From: an uncultured Schlesneria sp.
Lineage (GTDB): Bacteria > Planctomycetota > Planctomycetia > Planctomycetales > Planctomycetaceae
Reading direction: 5' to 3'
Assembly (NCBI GenBank): GCA_903904835.1
Contig: CAIVEI010000169.1
Span: forward strand, 1 to 64,000
Length of the DNA stretch: 64,000 bases
The notes under the pieces are model-generated. The model was not told the origin of the DNA and searched no databases. It was given only the letters and a program-made list of their open reading frames with translations. A program made the position numbers and the translations under genes. Of this stretch, positions 29,238 to 38,457 are shown in pieces; within the stretch, counting starts at the first letter, position 1, and the number at the start of each line of letters is the position of its first letter.

Positions 29238-30617
29238 TCAGAAGCGGAGTTCGAGGGCAAAATTAAGACCTTGAGCCCAGAAATCGGTGTTGTGCACATT
29301 CAGTCCAGGGAGGGCGGGGCCTGTCGGATTGGCTGGGAAATTATTGCTGATTGCTGACGATTGCGACGGGTTAATCACGTGATTGATCTGGTCTCCAGGA
29401 CGAGCCACCGAACTGATATACAGGAACGAATATCCGACAATGATGCTCGCCCAGGGACGCAGGCGAAATCCCATGTTCAGGTTCATTTCGGGGACAACCG
29501 CAAATTGATTTCGCGTGGCTGTTCCCATGTTAGACGGTTGTGAAAGGTACGCACCGGGTGCGCTCGCGTAGCCTCCTGAATTTGTTGCGGTGCCCCCGTC
29601 GACAGAGACGGTTTCAAACGTACTTCCGATTGCCAGCTTTCCTGTCGTATTGAAGTAAAAGCGAGCTACGTCATAACTGGCGCGGAGACCAAGTTGTCCA
29701 CCGTAAAAATTGTTCGTCACATTAAACTGGTCGTAGGTTTGGAAGAACGCCGGCGGGTTGGGCGAAACATTGGGACTGTCGGTTGAAAAATTGAGGTTTT
29801 CTTGAAAATTCACGTATCGAAAGCCACCCAGCAGATCGACACGAATGTTATTGGAATAGTGGATGTTATGCAGGACGTTGACGTCGGTTCCCTGGAGGAG
29901 TGTCTGGAGCGTCACAACCGCATTTCCCGCGAAAGACCCAGGGTATGCGATCGGTGACGCACTTTCGGTTCCGTTAAGTGGGTTATAGTAAGGAAAGGCC
30001 AACAGTGCGGAACCCTGTCCTCCATTCGAGTACACTCCTTGCGTCACAGTCGGGTTCGAAAGATAGAAGTATGTCCCTTCAATTCCCCATGACTGTTCTG
30101 CATCAAACGTGAAACCGAACGTGATCCTTCCACCACCCTGTGAAGGCAAGCCGATATTTTGATTTCCGAGCAGCACCGATGTTCCTGGCTGACCAAGTGC
30201 ACCAGGTATCGGATCATTGAGATTGCCAGCCGTTACGATCGGTATCGGCAAAGGGCTGCTTTTGGACCACCAGAGCAGTGCCTCGGGTCGAAACCAGACC
30301 CTGGGAAGTGGTGGTTCCGCTTCAGCAGCAAGGATCGGAGAGATCGATGTAATAGGGTTGCCACGACGAGGACTTCGTGGGTACAGCCGTTCCCGATCGG
30401 GGTAACCCCCGGAACTGGAACCGTTGAAAACATCAGACGCGTCTCCAGAACCTGAAAAGATTCGCGGCTCAGGTGGGGCAATGGGTTCGGGGCTGGATAT
30501 CGAATCATCTACGCCGCCTGGTACAAAACCGGGCGGAGGGACAACATTTTGTGCCAAGGCATTCATGCTGCCAGTCAGGATAATTCCGACGCAGGCGACA
30601 ATAGTGAAGTACCGCAT
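29238..30617 (-). CDS. BBP7-type planctomycete outer-membrane beta-barrel protein
   Basis: 459 residues. Start at the ATG at 30617 gives a signal peptide (YFTIVACVGIILTGSMNALA). A proline- and serine-rich linker follows, then RVWFRPEALLWWSKSSPLP, the typical opening of the planctomycete BBP7 barrel family, and FTFDAEQSWGIEGTYFYL. Alternating strands lead to a C-terminal LELRF, the aromatic end expected for barrel assembly. Lies 68 bases after the glycine-rich TPR gene on the same strand, probably one transcript. Confidence 0.88.
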   Translation of the reverse strand: MRYFTIVACVGIILTGSMNALAQNVVPPPGFVPGGVDDSISSPEPIAPPEPRIFSGSGDASDVFNGSSSGGYPDRERLYPRSPRRGNPITSISPILAAEAEPPLPRVWFRPEALLWWSKSSPLPIPIVTAGNLNDPIPGALGQPGTSVLLGNQNIGLPSQGGGRITFGFTFDAEQSWGIEGTYFYLSNPTVTQGVYSNGGQGSALLAFPYYNPLNGTESASPIAYPGSFAGNAVVTLQTLLQGTDVNVLHNIHYSNNIRVDLLGGFRYVNFQENLNFSTDSPNVSPNPPAFFQTYDQFNVTNNFYGGQLGLRASYDVARFYFNTTGKLAIGSTFETVSVDGGTATNSGGYASAPGAYLSQPSNMGTATRNQFAVVPEMNLNMGFRLRPWASIIVGYSFLYISSVARPGDQINHVINPSQSSAISNNFPANPTGPALPGLNVHNTDFWAQGLNFALELRF

Positions 30618-30685
30618 GGTATCTCTTTTAAACTCGACAACTTCTTTGACTTTTGTCGATTTTGCGAAAGGAGGTTCTTCCTGGA

Positions 30686-31720
30686 TTATCGATTGTCTGT
30701 TCGTGTTTTTGACCATGTTATCTCCTTCGCCGGAGTCGGTGCTGGTGACGGTGAGTCGTTCCCTCGGAACTTGGCTTTGATTTCCTCCAGCAATTGTTTG
30801 GCGACTTCGTCTCGTGATTCAATTTGGATGACTCGTTCGAGTTGTTCCATTGATTGCTTGTAAAAGCCAAGGTATCCGTAGTGGTAACCTGCGAGAAACC
30901 GCAGGCCAGCATCGTTGGGCTTCGCGTTGACAGCTTTCTCCAGCGCTCGAAGCTGTTTGGTATAGTCCTGCTGGTTTCCGTACAGATCGTGGTAGCGGTT
31001 GATGACCGCACCCCAATGTTCTTTCGGCAAAATTCGCATAGCGGCCTGCGTTGCACCAGCAGCCTCTTCATAATGACCGGTTGCAAACAACCCCTGGCTT
31101 AACAGCAAGACCAAAACAGCGTTTTGCGGATCATCTACGATGGCATGCCGCCACGCATAGACCGCTCCCTCATAATCACGTTTCTTGAACGCGGATTCAC
31201 CACGATCTGAAAATTCGCGGGCTCTGCCTGCCGCTGTATTATCCGAAACGGTTGTATTCGAGGTTGTTACAACAGGGCTTGAGGCGGTATTTGAACCATC
31301 AACGTAATAGGCCGAACTGGAATACGCTCCAGGGCTATAGACGTAAACAGGATAGCCATACCCATAGCCGCCGTATCCGTAACCCGACGAAAGGCCGTAC
31401 CCAAGTCCTAATCCAAGTCCAAGACCGAGTCCATATCCATAATAGGGGTATCCCCAGCCATAACCTCGATAACCAATAGGACCACGAAATCCACCTCCGT
31501 AGCCTCGCCCCCCGTAGCCAAAACCGCGGCCCGCCCCGACGCCAGCATAATGTCCGACGCCTCCAACCCGTCCTCCTCCCATTCCCGCTCCGCGAAAACC
31601 GCCCCCGCCGCCCCCGCCCCCGCCGCCGCCTCCACCGCCTCGAGCGAAAGTCGAAATGGGTAGGCCCAGAAGGATCGCTGAAACAATCATGACACGGATA
31701 AAGCCAAATTGACGCGGCAC
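30686..31720 (-). CDS. Secreted glycine-rich protein with TPR repeats
   Basis: 344 residues from a GTG at 31720, chosen because AAAGGAG sits eight bases upstream and the product then starts with a signal peptide (FIRVMIVSAILLGLPISTFA). The mature part opens with a run of about 14 glycines and a G/Y/F-rich segment of about 100 residues, then an S/T linker, then three TPR-like helix pairs (ESAFKKRDYEGAVYAWRHAI, AGATQAAMRILP, LEKAVNAKPNDAG). Probably a cell-surface or periplasmic protein. It precedes the BBP7 gene on the same strand; the role is unknown. Confidence 0.8.
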   Translation of the reverse strand: MPRQFGFIRVMIVSAILLGLPISTFARGGGGGGGGGGGGGGFRGAGMGGGRVGGVGHYAGVGAGRGFGYGGRGYGGGFRGPIGYRGYGWGYPYYGYGLGLGLGLGLGYGLSSGYGYGGYGYGYPVYVYSPGAYSSSAYYVDGSNTASSPVVTTSNTTVSDNTAAGRAREFSDRGESAFKKRDYEGAVYAWRHAIVDDPQNAVLVLLLSQGLFATGHYEEAAGATQAAMRILPKEHWGAVINRYHDLYGNQQDYTKQLRALEKAVNAKPNDAGLRFLAGYHYGYLGFYKQSMEQLERVIQIESRDEVAKQLLEEIKAKFRGNDSPSPAPTPAKEITWSKTRTDNR

Positions 31721-32061
31721 GTTGTGCACTCCTTTTGTCACCACGAATGAACGTGAGCATCCCTGTGTCATGTTGACGATCGAGTGCCGCATTGATTGAA
31801 AAGGAATCTGTTGTCGTCTGCCAATCGTCGGCCATGTTGCGATCATTACTTATATGATCGGCAAATTAACCCCAGCTTGACGATGAACAACACTGAAAGC
31901 GTAGACAGGAAGATCCAGAAGGCTTGAAGCGTCGAGATTTCTAGCGTTTTCAAGGACTTGCGGAAATGCGAAATTGCTTTAAAGAGGCCAAAAGGGATCG
32001 ATTCTTAAGGTTTCTGAAGGTTTGCGTCGGCTTTCGATCCGACGCAAATTACCCACAGTCT
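31721..32061. other. Intergenic 340 bp with a stem-loop
   Basis: No gene is supported. Contains a 10-bp stem, TTTGCGTCGG (32021-32030) and CCGACGCAAA (32039-32048), just past the stop of the small minus-strand gene; it may act as its 3' hairpin but has no T run. Confidence 0.5.
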
Positions 32062-32301
32062 TCAGTCTGTCTGCGGAAGCGTCCGGCGAGATGAATTTCG
32101 TCGGATTGGCTTCTTTTTTCCTGAAGTCAATTGTGTCGATTCCTGAAAGCCATGTTTGATGACTTCAAATGCAGACTCTGCAGCGGATTGGTTTCCTGAC
32201 TGCAAGGCCGCCAGAAATTCCTCAAATTCGTGCTTAAATCCTTGATCATCGGAATTAGGGAAGGAAGTCGTACCCGACGTGAATGTGGAAATCGACGACA
32301 T
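32062..32301 (-). CDS. Small conserved-looking protein of unknown function
   Basis: 79 residues. The ATG at 32301 has CAGGAGT eight bases upstream, a good site. Central segment FKHEFEEFLAALQSGNQSAAESAFEVI is a clear amphipathic helical pair; the C-terminus is basic (GKKKPIRRNSSRR). No signal peptide or known domain. Stands alone with a stem-loop behind it. Confidence 0.55.
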   Translation of the reverse strand: MSSISTFTSGTTSFPNSDDQGFKHEFEEFLAALQSGNQSAAESAFEVIKHGFQESTQLTSGKKKPIRRNSSRRTLPQTD

Positions 32302-32861
32302 GGTCAGGGACTCCTGAAGATTGTTGGCAGTCGACAGTGTTTGGACGTCTCGTCAGGAGACGTACGTCGGAAACGGCCAAGACCGTTGGTTGATCCGTCA
32401 TTGTCATCTGCCGAGGCTCGTTTCTATTGATTTACATCGGACGGGCGTGGCAACGGCTGTCAACGTAATCGAGCCCCTAACGAAGAATTCACGATACAGG
32501 CAATGACGTTGTGATTCTGGTTAGTGATGGGATCAAGCGGTCATTGGCGTTGCTTTTTTGCACCCCATCGAAGAATGGGAAAATTCGTAGAAGATGCTTG
32601 TTTTTACGGTGAAATATCAGAAACGTAATGTGAAAAACGCGTTATTATGAAATCGCGATGAATTTGACTGATATCGTCTATGAGATTGTGTTGGAACGTG
32701 TGTATTGTCCGCCGCGACGGAGCGTTTCGCTTGTCAAAATTCGTGGAAACCATCTGCAATTCAGATGTGTGTGCGAATGGTGAATCGCTTCGCAAATTGA
32801 CGACGGGTACACGTCGCGTACCGTCAAACTGAAGCTCAATCCGCGTTAAAGGTTTCATGCA
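32302..32861. other. Intergenic 560 bp, no clear gene
   Basis: A 41-codon plus-strand frame begins at 32657 but has no ribosome site or recognisable family. The 3' end carries AAAGG as the ribosome site of the HPr-like gene. Confidence 0.4.
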
Positions 32862-33185
32862 ATGATGATCAATTCGTCGCCATCTGAAGCTTCCAGATCT
32901 TGCAACTCGAACAGATTCATGGGGTCAACGGTCAGACGAGATTTTCAGGTTATCGGCAAGAGTGGGTTGACCATGTTGCTGTGTACTCGACTGATCGAAC
33001 AAATTGCTGATTTCACGGGACGGATCACAATTTCAAACGGTGCGATTTCTGTCGACGGGCGATCGATGATCGATCTGCTTCAACTGGCGGCGGTGTCCGG
33101 AACCGTCCTGACAATAGAAATTTCAGGCCGCGATGCCGGTCAATTGATGCAACGGATCGAGCGGCTCATGACGACTTCCAATTGA
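32862..33185 (+). CDS. HPr-like protein lacking the phosphorylated histidine
   Basis: 107 residues; the ATG at 32862 has AAAGG eight bases upstream, and M20 is a possible shorter start. The pattern of a PTS phosphocarrier HPr is plain: a G-K-S-G-L opening, helix, strand GRITISNGAISVDGRSMIDL, LLQLAAVSGTVLTIEI, SGRDAGQLMQRIERLM. In HPr the active histidine follows GL (GLHARPA); here the residue is T37 in GLTMLLC. The serine matching regulatory Ser46 is kept as S68, exactly 31 residues later as in HPr. It therefore cannot carry phosphohistidine but could still be a target of an HPr-kinase-like enzyme, like Crh in Bacillus. No other PTS gene is near. Confidence 0.75.
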   Translation: MMINSSPSEASRSCNSNRFMGSTVRRDFQVIGKSGLTMLLCTRLIEQIADFTGRITISNGAISVDGRSMIDLLQLAAVSGTVLTIEISGRDAGQLMQRIERLMTTSN

Positions 33186-33427
33186 AGTTTTTTTTCCGAT
33201 TCAACTGTTCCGAAAAAAACTCGATACGGACGGTCAGATTTCACTTTTGAATTCTGCTTTCAATAATCGCAGGAGAAAAAATGAATCTTGCTCCCCGACC
33301 GCTGAAATGTTGTCTTCTGTATTTGTTTCACTAACTTTTATTGCACGGCGATTTTCTCCAGAAATTTCTTGCAAAACACGATCCCGGTGTCGTATGATCG
33401 AGCGTTACCCGATTCTCGGAGCTTCTC

Positions 33428-33895
33428 TTGCAGCGATCCCACACGAGTTTTGAGCCGCTTTTTCATCGTCGAAATCGACGATTGCCGCTCTGCGTGTTGT
33501 CACTTGTCGCTGTTTTTGGGCTGTTCTCGCTGATTCCCACCCGAGTCGAGGCGACATGCGGTGACTACCTTCTGCATGGTCACGGAATGTCGCATTCCGA
33601 GATGATCGAGCACGATTTGGGCACGGTCGGTCGCGGCCAGTCCGACCCGATTGGCGTTGTTCCGTTCAGCAAAGTTCCTCATCGGAAGCCCTGCCATGGT
33701 CCTTCCTGTCAACAACGTCCGCTACAGAATCCGCTTCCCGCGCCCGTGATCAGTGTTGAACCACAGGATCGGTGGGGTTGGATGGCCGATGTCATGATTC
33801 CAGCACCGACACTCGTTTCATTGATGGCTCATTTTTCAGAGCCAGTGGTGCTCCCCACGATCGCCTATCGGCTGGATCGTCCGCCCAAAGTGTGA
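33428..33895 (+). CDS. Secreted cysteine/proline-containing protein of unknown function
   Basis: 155 residues from a TTG at 33428 with GGAG seven bases upstream. Signal peptide RRLPLCVLSLVAVFGLFSLIP followed by EATCGDYLLHGHGMSH. The mature part has a CHGPSC motif and a proline-rich stretch (PLQNPLPAPVISVEPQ). Similar small proteins with CGDYL and PCHGPxC seem to occur in planctomycetes, from memory only. Histidine and cysteine content suggests metal or redox binding, unproven. Confidence 0.6.
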   Translation: MQRSHTSFEPLFHRRNRRLPLCVLSLVAVFGLFSLIPTRVEATCGDYLLHGHGMSHSEMIEHDLGTVGRGQSDPIGVVPFSKVPHRKPCHGPSCQQRPLQNPLPAPVISVEPQDRWGWMADVMIPAPTLVSLMAHFSEPVVLPTIAYRLDRPPKV

Positions 33896-34285
33896 CCTCT
33901 TCACGAGAGGTTCGGTTTTCTTTGGTGAAGTTTCTTTCTGTGATGATTCCCCGCTTATCCGTGTGGAATATTTGAAAGAATTGATCAGGTTCAGGGCTGC
34001 CCGGTTTTGCCTTAACCTATTCAAATCATCAAATAAAAAGTGGTGTTTTTGGCGATCTCGGCAGAGATTTCGTGCATTCAACGATGTCTGCTTGCAGAAC
34101 GACATACACCGGAATGCGACGCTCATCGTGTCGCGCCTCTCGGTCGTTGATGATCCCAGTGCCGACTTCATGGTTGGGCTGGTCTTCGTTTGACTTTCGA
34201 CCCCGTTTCATTGTGTGTCAGCAGTTGCTGACCGCTGGCGTCTTCTATTTTGTTTTCTCTTTCGTTTCTGCTTTTGGAGGATTTC

Positions 34286-35239
34286 ATGTTTCGTACTCGT
34301 TCGCGCCGTTCTGGTTTTACACTGATTGAATTGCTGGTCGTTATTGCCATCATTGCGGTTTTGATCGCACTGTTGTTGCCTGCCGTGCAGCAGGCTCGGG
34401 AGTCTGCCCGGCGGACCCAATGTAAGAATAATCTCAAACAATTAGGCCTGGCGATTCATAACTATCACGATACTTATCTCTGCATTCCGCTTGCCGATGT
34501 GAACGGGACGGTCAACCCGGTTTCGGCCCATGCACGGCTTCTCCCCTATTGTGACCAGGCAAACCTTTACAATCTGATCAACTTCAACGTCGGGTATGAC
34601 GACGTCAGCAACATTATTCCCCGCAACACCGAATTGCCTCTTTTCCGTTGTCCATCAGATCCCACCAGACTGCCTGCGACAATCGGAGGAAGAAACAACT
34701 ATTACTGGAACGCTGGTTCCGGAGTGGTCATGTATGTGTCGGGAGCAGCGGGTCAACCGACACCCAACGGAATCATCTTCCACAACACGATCGTCAGGTT
34801 CTCAGACGTGATGGATGGTCTCAGCAATACCGCAGCGATGTCTGAAAAGATGACTGGCGATGGCAGCAACGCTGTTTCAACTCCGCGAGTCGATACCTTC
34901 CAGCCGGGAACATATCCCACAACTGCGGACGAAGCCCTCCAGCAGTGCAACGCAACAAATCTGAGTGATTTGACTAAACAAGGTTACTCAAACGTTGGTG
35001 CACCGTGGCTACAACAATACCACTCGACGAATCAGTACAATCATATCCTTCAACCGAATGGTCTTTCGTGCATGTTTCCACCGGGACGTATCGCCACAAC
35101 CGCGAACAGCCAGCACGTTGGTGGCGTTCATCTGCTTTTATGTGATGGATCGGTCAGGTTCATCTCGCAGAATCTTGATCTGACGACCTGGCGAAATCTG
35201 GGAACCCGTAATGGTGGTGAAGTCGTGGGGGAGTTCTAA
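34286..35239 (+). CDS. DUF1559 prepilin-type N-methylated protein
   Basis: 317 residues. The ATG at 34286 follows GGAGGA, an ideal site. The N-terminus [20 protein letters not shown] is a type IV pilin/pseudopilin signal cleaved after G with methylation of F. It continues [20 protein letters not shown], the DUF1559 hallmark, and ends with [18 protein letters not shown]. Planctomycetes carry many such proteins and their function is unsettled. A lipoprotein follows 114 bases later, a common pairing in these genomes. Confidence 0.95.
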   Translation: MFRTRSRRSGFTLIELLVVIAIIAVLIALLLPAVQQARESARRTQCKNNLKQLGLAIHNYHDTYLCIPLADVNGTVNPVSAHARLLPYCDQANLYNLINFNVGYDDVSNIIPRNTELPLFRCPSDPTRLPATIGGRNNYYWNAGSGVVMYVSGAAGQPTPNGIIFHNTIVRFSDVMDGLSNTAAMSEKMTGDGSNAVSTPRVDTFQPGTYPTTADEALQQCNATNLSDLTKQGYSNVGAPWLQQYHSTNQYNHILQPNGLSCMFPPGRIATTANSQHVGGVHLLLCDGSVRFISQNLDLTTWRNLGTRNGGEVVGEF

Positions 35240-35353
35240 CCCTCCGACGTTTCAATGATTTCCAGGTTTGAGGCAATTCTTCTTCGCGGACCTGGTGAAG
35301 TTCTCTTCATCAGGTCTTCGTAGATTCACTCTCTTTTGATTGGATTACAAATC

Positions 35354-35731
35354 ATGAACCGAATTCATTTACGGCGTATTGCCCTGTTGTCTGTCATATC
35401 AGTGGGCGGAATTGTGGGATGTGGTCAAGCGAGAAGCTATGCACTGAATACCGACCTGGCTCAAGCGTCTGTGGAAGAAGCGATGCAGGCCTGGGTTGAT
35501 GGGGCGAAGCCAGAAGACCTGAAGCCAAATATCATTGTGGGCGATACCGAATGGAGTCAAGGCAAGAAATTAGCCTCGTTTGAGATACTTGAGGATGACG
35601 CCACAACAGATGGTTCAAATCTTCACATCCGAGTGAAACGCAAGTTTCGCGGCGAACGAGGGGCATCCGAATCGACAATGAAATACATCGTCAGTACATC
35701 ACCTGCCATTACCATTTTCCCTCAACAATAG
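35354..35731 (+). CDS. Small lipoprotein following DUF1559
   Basis: 125 residues. Signal peptide with lipobox VGGIVGCG, lipidation expected on the cysteine. The mature part is a compact alpha/beta domain (ASVEEAMQAWVDGAKPEDL, then KLASFEILEDD, HIRVKRKFRG) ending in a beta strand. Such lipoproteins often accompany DUF1559 genes. Its stop is only nine bases from the next start, so it is also likely co-transcribed with the CMD-like gene. Confidence 0.85.
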   Translation: MNRIHLRRIALLSVISVGGIVGCGQARSYALNTDLAQASVEEAMQAWVDGAKPEDLKPNIIVGDTEWSQGKKLASFEILEDDATTDGSNLHIRVKRKFRGERGASESTMKYIVSTSPAITIFPQQ

Positions 35732-35740
35732 AGGTCTTTC

Positions 35741-37069
35741 ATGTTTAAAAATTACTGGAATCTTTGTCTTTTATTCTCGCTTGTCTGTCTGTCGAATTTG
35801 TATTCCCAGACTGGTCCAGCCTCGACGCGACCAGAAATGAAGCAGCGAATTGAAGCGTTAAAACAGCGAATATCGCGATTGCCGCTCCCCGCACCGACCG
35901 AACAGGAAATTGCGTCCGGCCGATCGCTCGTCAACAATGGTCGATTGCGATCGATCTACCTGCCGTCCTCATGGCAGTCGTTTGTCATTTCCGGTTGGGG
36001 AGGTGGTTCTTCAAAACGCCCGGCTGGTGGGACGGCGGCAACGCTCAAGGGACTCGAGGCCGATCCGAGCTATGGGTTCAAAACGCGGCTGTTCTGGATC
36101 GTTTCTCGCGCGAATGATTGTCAGTATTGTCTGGGTCATCAGGAGCTGAAGCTGAAGCGAGTCGGTATGACCGACGACCAGATCGCGTCGTTAGATTCCC
36201 GCTGGAATTTGTTCCCGCCTAATGAGCAGGCCGCGATGAAAGCCACTCGCAAGCTGACCGTGACACCGCAGCAGTTTTCTGAACAGGACATCGCCGAACT
36301 GAAACAGTATTACAGCGATGCCGAGATCATCGATATCATCTATACCGTCAGTCGATATAACGCCGTCAACCGCTGGACCTCGTCCACCGGAATACCTCAG
36401 GATCAGTCGTTCGGTGGAACGGAACACAGCGTACTGAACACTCCGACCTCAGCCGAATTCGCAAGTGTTCCGTCAAAAGTGATTCCCATCGACAGCAAGC
36501 CAAGATCCGAATGGGAGAAACGGGAACAGTTCGAAGCCGCACTCCAGGCCGCTCGTATGCGATCCCCGGTTGTTGAACTTCCCTCGGTTGAAGTTGCCAC
36601 AAGCATTCTCGCCAGGGATTGTCCCGGTGTCACGCCACCCGTGTGGTTTCAAGCGATGTCCAACCTGTCTGTTGCGCTGGATGCGTGGGGACAAAGGCAA
36701 GCCATGGCTCGTGAGGGGAAGACAACGCCGGACCTGCGAATCTTGATCGCGTGGGTCAGTGCTCGTGAAAACCGAGCCTGGTATGCAGCAGGACACGCAC
36801 GAACGCGATACAGAGCCTCTGGCGGTGATGATGCCGTCTTGTATTCGTTTGCTGATCTCGAAAATGCGGCTACCACTCCCGGGCAGGCCGAAGCATTACG
36901 ATTTGCTCGTAAGCTGACCTCGGCACCGCATACGATCATCGATGAAGACATTACTCGTCTTAAGCAGCACTTCACCGATTTCGAAGTGGCCGAGATCATC
37001 CAATTGACCTGTGATGCGAACGCTTTTGATCGTTTCACGGAAGCCCTTCGGTTACCACTTGAGATTTAG
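35741..37069 (+). CDS. Secreted two-domain AhpD/carboxymuconolactone-decarboxylase-like protein (A)
   Basis: 442 residues with a signal peptide (LCLLFSLVCLSNLYS). Domain 1 carries the AhpD motif C-x2-C-x2-H: C127, C130 and H133 in NDCQYCLGHQELKL, preceded by FKTRLFWIVSRA. Domain 2 (about 250-440) has the same layout, but the motif reads ENRAWYAAGHARTRY, with both cysteines lost. AhpD-type domains reduce peroxides or disulfides through the cysteine pair. Here one active and one degenerate copy alternate. Paralogue of the gene at 41225. Probably periplasmic or extracytoplasmic. Confidence 0.85.
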   Translation: MFKNYWNLCLLFSLVCLSNLYSQTGPASTRPEMKQRIEALKQRISRLPLPAPTEQEIASGRSLVNNGRLRSIYLPSSWQSFVISGWGGGSSKRPAGGTAATLKGLEADPSYGFKTRLFWIVSRANDCQYCLGHQELKLKRVGMTDDQIASLDSRWNLFPPNEQAAMKATRKLTVTPQQFSEQDIAELKQYYSDAEIIDIIYTVSRYNAVNRWTSSTGIPQDQSFGGTEHSVLNTPTSAEFASVPSKVIPIDSKPRSEWEKREQFEAALQAARMRSPVVELPSVEVATSILARDCPGVTPPVWFQAMSNLSVALDAWGQRQAMAREGKTTPDLRILIAWVSARENRAWYAAGHARTRYRASGGDDAVLYSFADLENAATTPGQAEALRFARKLTSAPHTIIDEDITRLKQHFTDFEVAEIIQLTCDANAFDRFTEALRLPLEI

Positions 37070-37109
37070 CACCTTTAAGGACTTTACCGTCCGTTCTAAG
37101 GATTCATCG

Positions 37110-38324
37110 ATGAAGATTAATCGATCTCTCTTAATTGGGTGTCTCGCTATGGTTTCCACGTTCGCCACTTCGAGCCTTTCTGCGGACGACAATGTTCAGG
37201 CCAAAAGTCACGATGAAAAGAAGGCTGCCGTTGAGTATTCAGTGGGGCCGGAACTCGAAAACGTTCCCGTCGAGGATATCGAAAAAGCCTACGAAGGAAG
37301 GACCCCGCCTGAAGCAATTCGAATGTATTTGGCGATTGTGAAGGGATCGATGATGGGGGCCGGTGATGGATGGTTCGGTCCGGCTGAGTCGAGATACGAC
37401 TGGGATTGGCTGGCGAAGCGACATGAGATTGATCCAGGCGGTGAAATCGAATCAAAAAAGTTCCAGGGAACCGCTGCATTGTTTGAGCAACTCGATCGCA
37501 ATCGAGACGGAAAAATCACGGCCGACGACCTGAATTGGTCTGAACGCAATCCGTGGGTTCAGCAGTCATCGATGGTAAACAGGCTGTTTCGCAGAATCGA
37601 CCCGAATGGGGATGGAAGACTGGCTCGTGAAGAGTGGCTTGCATTTTTCGACAGGGCTTCGGGTGGTAAGGATGAATTGACTGCTGAAGAACTGCGAAAC
37701 GCCTTGCTGGGAGGGCCTTCGGGCTTTACTCCGGGCGACGCACCATCGAAAGAGATCCTTTTACAGGGGTTGTTCGCAGGCGAGGTTGGATCGTTGCAAG
37801 AAGGCCCCAAGGTCAATGATCCGGCACCCGGCTTCACGCTCAAGACACAGGATGGCAAGCAAACAATTCGACTGGCCGATGTCATCGGTACGAAACCTGT
37901 CGTGGTCGTGTTCGGCAACTTTACTTGTGGACCATTTCGTTCGATGTACCAGGGTGTCGAAGACGTGTATCGTAGATTCAAGGACGATGCTGTCTTCCTC
38001 GGCGTTTACGTCCGCGAGGCCCATCCGACCGACGGCTGGAAAATGGACTCGAACGCAAAAGTTGGCGTGAGTGTTGTCCAACCCAAAACTTATGACCAGC
38101 GGACTGCCGTCGCAAGTCAATGTCACGCGCTCTTAAAGCCGTCGATCCCGTTGCTGGTGGACGAGATCGACGATCCTACAGGTAACGCTTACAGCGGTAT
38201 GCCCGCCCGCTTATACGTGATTGATCGTGCGGGCCGCGTGGTTTACAAGAGTGGCCGTGGTCCATTTGGCTTTAAAACGGGCGAAATGGAACAAGCCTTA
38301 GTCATGACGTTAATCGACAAATAA
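37110..38324 (+). CDS. Secreted EF-hand / deiodinase-like thioredoxin-fold protein
   Basis: 404 residues; the ATG at 37110 follows AAGGA and opens a signal peptide (LLIGCLAMVSTFATSSLSA). Two EF-hand loops are visible: DRNRDGKITADD (about 128-139) and DPNGDGRLAREE (about 164-175), so calcium binding is expected. The C-terminal domain (from about 235) is thioredoxin-like of the iodothyronine-deiodinase kind: VVVVFGNFTCGPFRSMYQ, then VFLGVYVREAHPTDGW and PLLVDEIDDPTGNAYSGMPAR. C273 stands where deiodinases carry selenocysteine. Bacterial relatives likely act on peroxides or thiols, not thyroid hormone. It sits 40 bases after one CMD gene and before two others. Confidence 0.88.
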   Translation: MKINRSLLIGCLAMVSTFATSSLSADDNVQAKSHDEKKAAVEYSVGPELENVPVEDIEKAYEGRTPPEAIRMYLAIVKGSMMGAGDGWFGPAESRYDWDWLAKRHEIDPGGEIESKKFQGTAALFEQLDRNRDGKITADDLNWSERNPWVQQSSMVNRLFRRIDPNGDGRLAREEWLAFFDRASGGKDELTAEELRNALLGGPSGFTPGDAPSKEILLQGLFAGEVGSLQEGPKVNDPAPGFTLKTQDGKQTIRLADVIGTKPVVVVFGNFTCGPFRSMYQGVEDVYRRFKDDAVFLGVYVREAHPTDGWKMDSNAKVGVSVVQPKTYDQRTAVASQCHALLKPSIPLLVDEIDDPTGNAYSGMPARLYVIDRAGRVVYKSGRGPFGFKTGEMEQALVMTLIDK

Positions 38325-38457
38325 CCGAATGGCGATCCCTTGAATTCGAAGACGACCGCGAGTTCTGAGAAGTAGCGGAGTGAAACCTCGGCGCCAACCA
38401 AGATATCGCCCTGATGTTACGATCGCGATTACTAATCGTTTTGGAGTTTTTAACTCG

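Noticed and set aside
32657-32782. A 41-codon plus-strand frame before the HPr-like gene
   Set aside because: No Shine-Dalgarno sequence, unusual composition and no similarity to known small proteins.
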